From NCBI RefSeq assembly GCF_008831285.2, contig NC_045142.1, positions 4,099,501 to 4,163,500 of the forward strand: a DNA stretch of 64,000 bases, written 5' to 3'. Below are positions 1 through 12,900 of this stretch, in pieces. The translations under genes were made by a program, and so were the position numbers. Below the pieces are notes generated by a model, which worked only from the letters and a program-made list of their open reading frames with translations, did no database searches and was not told the DNA's origin. Position 1 is the first letter of the stretch, and every line of letters starts with the position of its first letter. The stretch comes from Nymphaea colorata (lineage: Eukaryota > Streptophyta > Magnoliopsida > Nymphaeales > Nymphaeaceae).

Positions 1-1414
1 ATAAAACCCCCACTTGCTCCCTAATGGAGTTTCTGAAAATTGCCGCTTTGCATCAGTGACCTGCAGAAGTACTTTGATGGATTTTATTAAAACTGCAGTT
101 AGTTGCTATTAACCACTCTTTTTTCCTTATCATACTAAAGGTCAGAAAGTTGAGGACATTATCCATTTCAGGCCAATCTCCTCCCCAGGAGTATAAAGGA
201 TTTTTTATAAGGTCCTAGCTGTCAGATCGAGGAGCATAATCTGCAACTGTACTTTTGCTGCGTGAATAATATGCCTTAAAGTAAGATGAACACAAGAAAA
301 TTCTGCTTGCCAGTTGCCACAGTAGCGAGGCAGTTATTTTCATGCTGAAAGTCAAAGAGGCATTTGGCGTTCACAAATGGCTGTTTTTATGATTTTGCAT
401 GCACTTATTTGGCTTTAAAGGTCATTTGTGGACTGCATTAACATGTAATCATAGAACATATGATGTCCCTTCACTTGAAAATCCGTCAAGCTGAATTTTT
501 TTCATGCAAAGGGAACTAGGGCAATGCTGTCTCTTGTTGCCATCTCTATTCAACTTGGTATCTGAGAATCATACTTTTATTTTTAAAAAATTATGTAGAA
601 TATGGGTCTGTATCAGCTTACCCTGCTGCAGTTCGTTGATTATTTGCATACCTTTGAAATTGCCATGAGGGAAAAATCTTGCGGCCTTAGCTTGTCACTT
701 ATGCATTCTGTAAATTTGGTACTATGTGCCCTTGGTGTTGTTTTGATATGTCATTCCTGGCTGGCTGGCCTCAAATAGGATGGGGAAAATGAGGAACATG
801 GTTTATTAATAATGTTTATTGGAAAGAAAAAGAGGAATGAATTCTGCAAGACGGTCCAAGAAGACAGGAAAATACCATTTGTCCGCATGTGTGGATCCAT
901 TTCATTTTTTAGTGCTAACTAGAGCTGCTCCGACATTAGTTGCCTCCCTTGCAACCTAACAAGGAATACTAAGCGTGATACCCAGTGCATGTGGACTAAA
1001 GATTTAGCAGTCCATATAACAATTTCGGTAATCACATTACATAACCCATAGTTGCTTTTAGAAGAGGATTTTGGTTGAGCCAAAACCAGAAAGAAGCAAA
1101 TGTAGATAGCAGTGATTGAGGGCCTGAGGCCTTTCACAGTGGCTCCCTGTGAGAGGGCAAGCTGTCAAGTACATCTGACTTAATAATTTTCTTGTCCTTC
1201 AGCACAGAAAATTTTATATTCGTCATCTTCACCTTGTTCAAAATATTGAAAACAAAATCAAGCATCCGTTTGTAGTATTTGGATATTTGCTACTTATTTC
1301 AGGTAAGGTGAGGTACGATCGCATCATTCACAATCGCCTGAATGAGCTTCTGTATTCATTTCTTCAACAAATCCTTTACTGATCTTTTGTGAATTTTCTG
1401 GTTATTCTTTGCAG
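1..1414 (+). other. Intron sequence of the PsbP-domain gene; no exon seen
   Basis: No reading frame here resembles the N-terminal half of a PsbP domain. The stretch ends in a good acceptor (TTCTTTGCAG) at 1414, so I treat it as part of a long intron. It is AT-rich with no repeat I can name. Confidence 0.5.
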
Positions 1415-2964
1415 CGGTCAATCGATGGGAAGAATTACTGGACATTTGAGTATGAAATTGCATCTTCAGGGTTTTCTCGTGCTTCTTTTGCAACCATCGC
1501 TATTGGCAACGGTATGCGTACACTTGATGCTTGCCACTCATCCTTTCCAATGGTTAGCCTTTTATACAAGCTTATTAACTTCCAAAACAAAGCAGAAAGA
1601 TTATCCCATGTGTTGGTGATGTTTATAGGCACTTCCACTTTATTGATATACAAGATAACATCGGATGGTGCGATATCCTATAGGATCAGCCATCAAAATT
1701 AAAGCACCAAACTGGATAGCTTCTTTCTGACTTGTGAATAAATGACCAGAGTACGATGTGATTGCTCTCTCTCTCTCTCTCTCGTCTCTTCTGTAGGCCA
1801 ACCTAACTTCTGCATTTTTACCTTCACACACATCCTCAGTTTATCTGCATTTATTCTTGTCCTTGGCATACGCATCTTGTCCTCAAAATGAATTTGCTTG
1901 CATCCCCACCAAACCTGCTTTTCCTTGCTGAACACTAGTATTGGCCTTCCTGAAGATGCTAAAATTGTGCTTTTGTTTTCAATCTTTAGCTTTCTAAGAA
2001 TTTGTAAATCCAAACTCTTAGCGTTTCTCATATCTGAAGTAAATTATCTTATTGATTATATAGGCATGGACAAACTCCTTAGATGTTGCATGAATTCTTT
2101 CCTTTTTTTTCCCTCCATGATGTACTTTGCAAGGCAAATCTACTGCCTACCTAGAATGTGGACACACACAGGCCATAGTTTTGAGGTATGTTTGTTTTGG
2201 TCTATGGACAAAATCAAGCATTTCACTTGCTCAAAGAATATGATCTTTCTGTGCAATTGCTGGTTAGTAGTCCATCCCATGTAAGAAAACGAGCTACATT
2301 GTCAACTTTTGTTACAAATAACTCTTTGTCAATCATCCCTTAATTATCTTTGCATACGATTTTCTCACAATTCACATGAACCAAGTAGAACATTAAAGGA
2401 GACAAACTGTCTATTGTTATTTATTAACGAGAAACTGAGAAGCTTGATTTGAACGCTGGTGTTTAATCTTGGTGGGCAGAGCAGAGAACATTGGATATGA
2501 TTGATCCAAAACATATATGCAATATCGGCCATTAATTCCAGAATCTCTAGCCCAAATAGATGGCTTTTCTTAAATTGTTCTCTATATCATTATAAGAATT
2601 TTCTAAACCATAATTAAACCTTTACATTATTGAAAGAAAAAATTCTATTGAATATCTGGAAATATCACTAACTTTCACCGTATCATGTCATCAGGAGGAT
2701 TTATATAACAATTAGACGAAATTGGTGAAATGGATGTGAAAATTTTTGTTATTATCTTTGCGGTTTATCGGCATCGTGCTCAAGCACAGCTCTGTATGCT
2801 TAACTACATCTAATGAGAATTACTCTTTTGGCGCTTGTTGCATGTTCTCTACCCTACCAGGAAAATGCTACACACTTATTGTCGGAGCAAATGAAAGACG
2901 GTGGAGAAAGCTGAAGGACAGGCTTAGAGTAGTCGCCGACTCTTTCAAGATATTTGACGTCTGA
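1415..2964 (+). CDS. PsbP-domain protein, C-terminal part only (PPD3-like)
   Basis: Two exons are visible: 1415-1511 and 2861-2964, stop TGA at 2962-2964. The 1.35-kb intron starts GTATGC and ends CCTACCAG, and the join completes a Gly codon. The first exon encodes a stretch around DGKNYWTFEYE and SRASFATIAIGNG. The last encodes YTLIVGANERRWRK followed by VVADSFKIFDV and stop. This is the C-terminal signature of the PsbP family (PF01789), closest in my memory to thylakoid-lumen PPD3-type proteins. Earlier exons and the transit peptide are not in the window, so at least 1.4 kb of intron separates them from 1415. Known members are soluble lumen proteins related to the PsbP subunit of photosystem II, and most have unclear roles. 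The assignment to PPD3 rather than another PPD is from memory. Confidence 0.8.
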
Positions 2965-3951
2965 GACCATTCAACTCCTGATTACGTGTTATGTAGTGGA
3001 CAAAGAGCTGGGTTGGCGTCTGCAATCAGATCATTGTCTTGCTGTATATCTTGTGGCTTCACACCTACCTGGATAAATGCAACCGCAAAGTAGCGGTTTT
3101 TTCTGCTTCTAACACCTCTCTCTTTTTCTCTCTCTCTCCAAACTCTCTCGCCAAATGACGGATACACATCCTCTCGATTCGATTCTTGGAGGGCATTATC
3201 CTAATGGCATTGAGAAGTGTTAATTGGGTTGACAATTACAGCTGGAAGCAATGTCGATGGGTCTTATCCTCTCTCTCTCCCCCACACAGGTGGATTTAAG
3301 TAAAAATTTCCAAAAGATTGTGGAATTTAACACCTAGAAAATTGCATCGCCCCGCCTGTCCAAGGGCTTCGTTTGAGGCAAGAAAAGATGCCATGAGAAC
3401 TGACTGGAGAATGAAAATTAAGAAAAACAAAGATCTAATGAATTATCAGCAAGATTACCCAATAGTAATTACAGCAACTCAAATTAAGAACACAGTTCCC
3501 GTGATTCTCTGGTCAACCATGCTTTGAGGGGCATATAAAATACAAAGCTCAGATGGAATACAAATTTCATTTCACAAGCTACAGATAAAGAATTTGATTA
3601 TCCCACTCTCTTTTGATTTATAACAAATACATTACGAGGAAAGTGCATTCATCCTTTGTACAGAGAATGCTGGTTTCCTCAGAAAGAATGCCTTCACACA
3701 CCGTCAAGCTCTCACAACCCACCACCACTCGTATCATAACGTACAAAAACCTGCTTCTAGCCTACAACAACAGCTACTCCTGAACTCAAATTCAATAATG
3801 TTACAAATCAATCAGGTCCCTTGAGTCACGTGCCTCCATAGCAAGTTCGTGATTACGGGCCCTGACCTGCCATGCTAGGAACTAGGAAGCACAAGTGATG
3901 GGATTCAAATTAAATCAGATGGCAATCGTGCTTCGGGTCATATAGCTTAGC
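2965..3951. other. Convergent intergenic region (3' UTRs)
   Basis: This 987-bp gap lies between the stop of the PsbP-domain gene (+) and the stop of the ABC transporter gene (-). It should hold both 3' UTRs. I see short CT-rich runs near 3110-3140 and 3270-3290 and no conserved coding sequence. Confidence 0.6.
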
Positions 3952-6900
3952 TTACAGTAAGCGTCGTTGGCGTAGACCTTTTCCAAAGTGTGGCTGCATT
4001 AACTGCACGTACAACCCATTCATTGCCACCAGTGCATCATGCGTCCCTTGTTCTACAATGCGGCCACCATTAAGAACCACAATATTGTCCACGTGTCTCA
4101 TCATCGCTGCCCTATGAGCAATTAGTATGGTTGTCTTGTTCCCCATGACCAGTGTATCTAAAGCTTCCTGCACCACTCTACTTGACTCAGATTCGATTGC
4201 AGAGCTTGCCTCATCCAGTAACAAGATGGGAGCATTTTTGAGAACTACCCTTGCAATTGCAATCCTCTGCTTCTGCCCAGGAGTCAAATCCACACCCCTC
4301 ATGCCCACATGGGTGTCATAACCATGTGGCAAGCTGCTAATGAAATGGTGGGCATTGGCTATCCGTGCCGCCTCTTTCATCTCTGCCTCTGTTGCATTAT
4401 GCCTTGCATATATGATGTTCTCTCGTATTGTGGTCGAAAAGATAATCGGCTCCTGCTGGATGAGGCCCAGATGGCTCCTTAACCATCTTAAGTTGAACAG
4501 CTTCAGATCTCTGCCGTCCAACAAAGCCTGCCCAGCAACAGGGTCATAGAATCTCTCTATAAGTGAGATAATTGTGCTCTTCCCCGAACCAGATACTCCT
4601 ACTATAGCCACAGTTTGTCCACAGTTAACCTTGAGACTGAAATTGCTGAGTACCAACACATCTGGGCGAGTTGGATAACAAAAATCCACGTTCTTCAGTT
4701 CAAGGCTTCCATATACATTCGGTGGTTTCAGGCCACTAGTATCGTCTGAATCAATCTTTGGTAAACGGTCAATAATTTCAAATACTGAAGTCAATGATTT
4801 CCGCCGCTTCAGTATGTATGGTGCAAGACCAAACGGCTCCACAAGAGCAAAAGTGGCAAAAGAAAACACCATGTATTCCTTCAGAGCTGTCACCAGGCCA
4901 ACGTGATGATGCTTGACAGAGACAGCTGCATACCATAGGAGCAGTGCATTACAAGCAAATAGCAAGAACTGTGACAACCCAAATCCAAAACCAATTGCCA
5001 TCCCATGAAAAAAACTCTGAGTAAATATTTGCCCAAGCTGGACCCTGTACAACTCCGTCACTTTATTGCCAGCACAGAATGCAACTACAGTGTAAATATT
5101 TCTGACGGCATCCTCAAGGACCAAGGATGCCTTCCTGTGCATCTCCTGAATGCCTCTAGAAAATCCAGCAAGCCACATTTTCTGCAGTTCCACATTACAA
5201 AACTTTAAGTTTTTGCACACAAGGAATGAACACCCAGTGCACGAAAATTCTAAAACAGAAGACGCCAAAAGAAAAAAAATGACAAAAAACACATGAAGCT
5301 TTTGCTTAATCCACGCCATTAAATAAAAAGCATGCTTTATCCCTCCCTCTGACACCTTTCTAACAGAAATTACAGCAAATTGAGAGGCATCCATCAATAG
5401 GATGTGAAGAAACATCTAAAGGCTGTCCAGTGGAGCATATCACTGCACAGTCAGGGATGACTTCTATATCAAACTTTATATTGAACAGCAGAAAATGTAC
5501 GACAAAAAGAAAATAAAGAAACCACTTCCATATATCAAACTTGAACAATGTTCTGCTCGCAACAATCCCCCTAGAAGTAGAAAAATCCTAGGAATTCGTT
5601 GAGAGTTGGAACAGATTCCCAGACGTGGTCGAACCATTAAGAAAAGAAACACATACGAACCTGTGCAATAGCAGAAAGAATAAGTACTGGTAAAGTTGCA
5701 AGTGCGACAAGTGCCACTCGCCACTGTAGCAACAGCCCAATAAGAAGTGCAACAATAACAGCTGAAGTGTCTTGGATAAATATAGAAAGACGGTTGCTGA
5801 AGGCTGCACGAACAAAAGTAGCATCATTTGCTAAGCGCATTGACAAGGTATCTGCACTGTTGTCTTCTTCATCAAACCAACCCACCTCGTTCCGCAACAT
5901 AGCTGAAGTAGCCAAGACAGACAAATTAAAAGTGCACTACAAAAATTTCAACATCATGTCTTAAGTATTCAAGTCATAACTAATGGAGGACATGTTTCTA
6001 TCAAGGTACCTGAGAACATCATCCTTCTAACCCGTTCTGTCATTTTTTCTCCCATTATTCCAAAGTAGAAATGCTGCAAAAAGTTTGCAACCACAGTAAC
6101 AATACCCATACAAGCTATAATCAAGCACCACTTATTTACTTCAAAATGAAAATGATGTCCAGACGCTTTGTAATAAGCTGACACTATCTGTGCAATAATA
6201 TACGCAAGAAGTGGATTAAATGAGCCAAATATGGCAGCTCCAATACTTCCAAGGAGTGCATAGAGCCACTCTGCAGAACTAAGCTTTGCTAGCCTCCAGA
6301 AAGAAGGTGGTTTCTGATGCTGAGAATCTCTGTTACCCCTATCTTTCAATGGGAACTCGTCAAATTGATAAAGAGGACGACTAAAAGTCTTTGAGTGTGA
6401 GCGCTCATTCTTAGGATCAGATGTCAAAAGTGGTGAAATGGGCGATTCTGGATCAGAATTAGTTGAAGTTTGCTGTTGTGCTGGATGTACATCAATTTTT
6501 GGTAATTCAGGCAATAACATCTCAAAGCTATCCTGCCTCTTTATTGAAGGTACTTTCTCTGGTGCATCTGAAGGCATCCCATTTTCAAGCATCTTTTCAG
6601 ATGGTGGACTATGCGCCTTCGGTGATTCCTGTGAGTTATAACTAGTGTCCAGTTGACGCGAGCCATGGACACTGTGTGCTCTTTGAAGAGAAACTGATCT
6701 CATCATCTTAGGAGACGAAGGTTCTTGGCAACTATGACTTGCTGAGGAGTCCTTTTCTATTTGGAAAGCAGCAGCTTCTTTATAAGTTTTTATTGGAATT
6801 CTGCCATGGAGAAAGAGCAACAACATAACACTTACATCAACGATATAGATTAGGATAATACAATACAATGTCATTTGACTCTAACGAGGATCCAGGCTTA

Positions 6901-9900
6901 GAGAGACACAGTAACAAGGAGAGTGGTGATGCAGATGTTCATTTATGCTATGGAAGAAAATTGTCAACAATGAAAAGTCTATGTCCATGATATAGACTAG
7001 GATAATACAATACAATTTCATTTGACTCTAAAGAGGATCCAGGCTTAGAGATGCAGTAACATGGAGAGTGGCGATGCAGATGCTAAATTGCGAATCTAGT
7101 CTTCCAGCTTTTCCCTTTTTTTTCTCTTTGAGACAGACCACATAACGTGCAGTCATTCTCTGCAACTTCCTGGATTCTTAAGGTTGTTCTTTAACCTTTA
7201 ATAGTTGTGTTGGAAAGGTAACAGAAATATAGATACAGTACAAATTTTTGCATAACTATGGTATTACCATTTTTGTTCCAAAAAATATTGACAGCCACAA
7301 CAGTTTCTTGAAATAAAAAAAGAAATACAATAAAGGAAAAATAAGTACTTAAATAATATTATAAGGGAAAGGATTGTCTGTTATCACAATATTCTTCAGA
7401 CATAATTGTTTGGACAACCATACAGGAATTGATGCCAAAGTCAGTTCATGCTAACTGCCAGAGCTAAAACCCAAACTATAACAGCTGCTCTTTACTCAAG
7501 TTAATAAAGCCATGCATATTGTCAAAAAGTCGTCGACTATCTCAGCAAATGAATCATCCTACAGGTTGCTGAGCCAAAGCTACTCTGCAAGATTATCATG
7601 AAGGACGGCCATATTTCCATGCTTTAACCCCAGAGTAGTACATAACATGGTGTATCATATGACACATCATGTAAAGTAATTATGAAGAAAAATTATGACA
7701 CCTGAAACTAGTCTCAAGGGAGTAACTATGCAGCAGAGGCATAACTCAGACATGCCCCATATCATACATTATGATATGATGCAGGATGCATCTCATCCTA
7801 CACCTACAAAGCTTAAAAAGCTAAAAAAGTGACATCTTTTTAATTTAAATACGAATTTCTTAAGGATAAATATTAAGTTTGTTATCAAAGAAATTCTTAG
7901 TTTCTTACACATTTAAATTAAAAATGGAATAAAATTTGGAGATGCTTTCATACAAGAACATTAGAACATTCAGCGGTTTCTTATGTCTGTTCATTTTTTT
8001 AGAAAAATAAGGCTTTATGACTATCAAATTGTTTCACGATTCCAAGAATTAAGTCATACACAATTAAAACTTAGTTACATTGTAACCCATTCAAGTACAG
8101 AAAGTAATTCAAGTGGTCAGTTTTAATTATTTCCAATGAAAGTGTGCATGTAGTAGGTAGCACATATTTCTGCTTTTTCTTATATTTACAATGATTTTTA
8201 ATTTCGTTAAATATTTGTTATGATATTTTAATACTAAAAATTAACTTTTGCAAGTTTTTTAATGTTTAAATACATAACCAACTTTAGGACCAACCAACAT
8301 GGGTTATGTAACGCATTTACAAATCAAGTTTAATTTCCTACATATTTACACATGTGAAGGCTCTCTCTAATTCAGTCACCTAGCAATCTAGGCAACCATA
8401 AACAGGATAAACACACACACAAGCGCACTTGAATTAAATTAAAGAGGAATTTGCATTCATGACACTAATTTTTCAGCATAATCCTGCATGTGCACATCAC
8501 ATTTCTGATCTCTTATGTTCCTAATTCAAGCCCCATTTTACTGATATCTGTTAATAAAGGCCTACCCAATGTTGTAAAAGGTATAGCGTAACGCGTATTG
8601 GTCGGGCCGACCTACACGCCGTATTCTAATGTATCGCAAGCGCAGGGTATCATATTGTAAAATTAATTTTTTTAATTTTAAAAATATTAAAAATCAGAAA
8701 AAAAATAGAGAAAAAATCATAAAACATCCAAAAAATAAACAAAAAAAACAGAGAAAACAGAGAAAACCAAAAATCCTTCTTTCTCCAAGCGTCCCACCGT
8801 TCCCACTACGAGAAAACTTCTTCACTGGCTAGTAGGCTCCCCCAAATCGATGAATCCTCAGTGATTTCTGATGAAAATGCGCAAAATCTTTCCCTCCCAC
8901 GCCTCTTGGAGTCTTTAGAAACAAGAGAAGAGAGAGACGAGTGTTTAAACTTCAAAACATAATGCAAAATGGGGCCGTCAGGCCCCTTTTTTGCATTTTT
9001 CTCCGTATGGTACGATACGGATTACGGGGGTGTATCGCCCATATCGTATGTTACGGCACCCATATCATACGATACAAGCGATATGCTTATGACACATGAG
9101 CGTATCGTGTATCATAAGTGTACCGTATAGGTTTTCTAAATCTATATGGTGTGTATCGTACGATAAGAATAACAATGGCCCTACCTTCGCTAGCAGCCTT
9201 TAACTTATAACGAGCTAAAATTAAATGTGCTTCCTTTTCTATAACAAATGAAGAGAACTTCTTAACTTAACAGAAGAATGTCGGAAAGTACAAAATTTCA
9301 CATGTTTGAAACTTTGAGGCCTTTTTGGCAGTTGCCAACAGAAAATGAGGCCCATATAAGGAAAATCGGGTGAGGTCTGTATTTGAAATCATGGCCAAAG
9401 CAGTGGGAATTTCTCTGACATAAAATAAAAATAACAACCACAACACTGAAAAAAGGGGACATCTAATACTAAACTGAAAAGCTGACCTCTTAGGAAGTTT
9501 GGCTGCTTCTTCACATTTCAGAAGCTCCGCATACAAGCCATCTGCAGCTAATAATTCATCATGTGTACCCATTTCCACAAGCTGTCCCTCTTCCATAACA
9601 GCAATATAGTCAGCATTTCGGATAAGACTAAGCCGCCGAGCTATAATGATCGTTGACCGGCCCAACATGAGAATATCCAGAGCCTCTTGAACTGCCCTCT
9701 CTGCCTCAAAGTCAAGCCCTCCAGTGACCTCATCAAGAAGCAGAATGCATGGGTTTGATAGAACTGCCCTAGCAACAGACAGCTTTATCTTTTGTTCTTC
9801 AGTCAACGTCAAGCCAGCCCTACCCACCTGAGTAGAAAAAAAAAATTCAACATATTTGCCAACGTAAAAACCTAGCAATGGTTTATTTACCTGAGTATCG

Positions 9901-12900
9901 TAGCCTCTGGGAAGTGAGCTGATAAAAGTATGTGCATGTGCAATCTTTGCAGCCTCTTCTATCTGATCATCAGTAACAGTTGACCGTCCATATGCAATAT
10001 TCTCCTTAATGCTTAAACTCAAAAGGGCAGGCTCCTGGGTAACCAGTCCAATCTGACTCCGCAACCACTCCAATTTGAGACTTTTGATGTTTTCTCCATC
10101 TAAAAGGACTTCCCCTAAAACAAACATAAAATAAAAGTTCAGAGGATTCTGGAAATAGGCTTATAATCTTTTAACATAACAAGATGGTGAATGGTGCTAC
10201 CTAAAGTAGGATCATAGAAGCGCTCCATTAGAGGGATGATACTGCTCTTCCCTGAGCCATTTCTGCCAACAAGAGCCACTGTTTTTTTTGCAGGGACAGT
10301 CAAATAAAATCCACTTAAGATAGGGATCTCTGGCCGAGAAAGGTAGCTAAAATAGACATTACGAAATTCAATGTTCCCCTGTACTGAATCTAAAGTACAT
10401 CCTTCCTGATCCACACTGGAAGTTGAACGACTTATCATCTCATAAAGTCTATATGCAGCAATTCTCCCCTGGTCGAACGAATAGAAGTTTGTTGCTGCTT
10501 GATTTAATCCACTGAAATATATCATCAAGAGAATGGATCAACGTACACGAAATAGACACACAGACCTTATAAAAACCATGTGGACAGGCAATACGGAAAG
10601 GAAGGCTATGCTTACAGGCCACTCAAGATCACGGCAAAAAGAGCAGTAATTATTTCACCTCCATTGGCTTTCTTATGTGAAATAAGATAACGACCAACCC
10701 AAAGTTCTAATGCACATGAGCATATGGCAAGGCCATAAGTAAAACCAAGTCCAAGGCCTTGGACAAGACTAATTAGTATTCCATATCTAAGCGTTGCTTG
10801 AAGTGAAGTTGCATAAGAATACTTTGCCAATGTCTCATTTGTGAATGCATATAAGGTCCTTATGTAAGCAACTGCCTGCACACATTAGCATGTCGAAATT
10901 AATCCATCAATGCACTGTGGCAGTGATCACAATATAACAGGAAACCACCTACATTAACAAATTACAAGAAATTTTTAAAACAGAATTATCAATAACCAGT
11001 TTAACAACAAATCAACCCTATCAATGCTGTTTATTCAAAGGTCACACGTATGTAGAGCCGCAAATAAAGTCCTCCATACTCGATAATAAGACATCAATAC
11101 ATGAGAAGATCATCTTTTCAAATACTCGATAATAAGACATCAATACATGAGAAGATCATCTTTTCAAATACTCGAAGTCCTCCAGTAATGTCTAGTTCTC
11201 TAACTTGCCTGTGGCTGTGAACTTACCTTAAAGTTTTAAATAAATAATAAAGATGAGACTTAGAAGGTACTTCATGTAAAATATCATGTTTACAATATCA
11301 ATGTGAATGTGAAATCATCCAGAGGAAACAAGGCGACTGTGTAGGGAAAGGAAGCAGCCCTTGTTCCACACTCTCATGCACTTGGGATTATCATTTACAT
11401 TTACAAGTAAACTAAGATTTTTCCAATTGACTGTTCTACATTCTTTTACTGGATAATATGTGCATAACATTATTTTCAGAAAGGTTTTCCTGAGTAGCTT
11501 CCATAGAAAATTTCAGACACTAAAATACTTAAAACAGGATACTAAAATAGAATAAAAAAATAAGTAATGAGATAGTATATCTTCAAGTATTTCCCTTGCA
11601 AAAATATAAAGAGATAAATTGAAAAAAAATACTTTTACATATATATCAGGAAAAAAAAGTTCAGAAGTACAAAGGACCTTTTCAAACAACTAAGAAACAT
11701 ATATCAAAATATTTCTGTTTTGGAAATAATTAGCCAATATCGTGGGTTGGCTTCAAAATGGTACTAGTATTATGGTATTTAAAGCATCCACTAAGACAGG
11801 ATTTTGGACAACTGTTTTGAAATGTTTTCTATTCCCAAAAGAAAAAGATTGTGAGAATGGTTCTCAAAGAAATAAAAGAAGTTTAAGTCCTCAATTCAAA
11901 CAATCCCCACAAGAGACATCAGTTTAAAATGCTATATACCGTGGAAGAGGTACTTCCACAATGCAACATCACATCACTAATAGTAATACCACTCACACCA
12001 GGAAAGCATGCCCAGATAGACTTGAAATGTCCCTTTCTTCATAGCTCCCAGAAACCTCTGTAGAATAACTGTTCATTACTGTTTATAACTATAAATGCTT
12101 TCTATCAAAACGACATGAGCATGTACCACTTAAAAAAGAGTACTTGAAGAGATTCCTATACACAAGTACATGTCAACACATAAAATATGGCAAATACAAT
12201 GTGCAACACCTGAGCTGATATGTCCAGCCGTGGTAAAAAACCAACCAAAAAAATGTAAATTAGAAGACCAGGAAACTATGTCACAGTGGTACGTGGGATA
12301 TGCAGTGGTACGTTTGGATCAATTCCAGGTCGGAACTGATCCAAATCATATTTTTTCAATTTTTCTTACATTTTAATTTTTGTTAATTTATTTTATGCTT
12401 TATGAGATTATTCGTAGAAATTATGAAAGAAACTATCAAAATTTGTCTTAATAATGTGTTATATATATATACATACACACTTTTGTGTGTCATACCCCCA
12501 TACCAAGATTTTCTAAAATTGTTGTATCCATACCCGTACCTATGTGACATAGCCAGAAAAGGATTCTCAATTTTGCAGTAAAACACAAAAGAAGTGAGTG
12601 ATGCGTTGATTCAAGAGGCAAGTTATAGAAGTGCAATCAATGCAAAGACATGAGTAACCTGCTCAGCAATACTGGCAGCTTCAGCATATGCATCTTGAAT
12701 ATTTTCAGCAAGCCTATGCAAAAATATATTTGATATTCCTCCCGCTGCAACAATGAGGGGGCCAGTTGCTAGAGTAAGAAGTGCAATTTGCCAGCTGTTA
12801 ACTAAGCCAATCACAAGACCGCCAACAAAAGTTGCCATGTTGTGGATATAGTTACCAACCTGTAACAGAATATCATTATCAGAAAGAAAACAAACTGAGG

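Larger units (their letters stand above)
6801..9486 (-). other. Large intron 8 of the ABCB gene
   Basis: This 2.7-kb intron separates NBD1 from the linker exon; it splits an Arg codon (AG|A). It contains a diverged 147-bp-period direct duplication near its 5' side on the + strand (6842-7083) and a GTATCGTACGATAC-rich repeat element (about 8571-9172). I see no coding sequence. Confidence 0.8.
10876..12658 (-). other. Intron 4 of the ABCB gene
   Basis: This 1.8-kb intron lies between exons ending ATTGCTGAGCAG and starting GCAGTTGCTTACATA. It holds a 46-bp tandem duplication (11076-11175) and an inverted-repeat element (12276-12552). Confidence 0.85.

Noticed and set aside
6438..6645. Plus-strand open frames inside the ABCB linker exon
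   Set aside because: These are antisense shadows of a well-supported coding exon.
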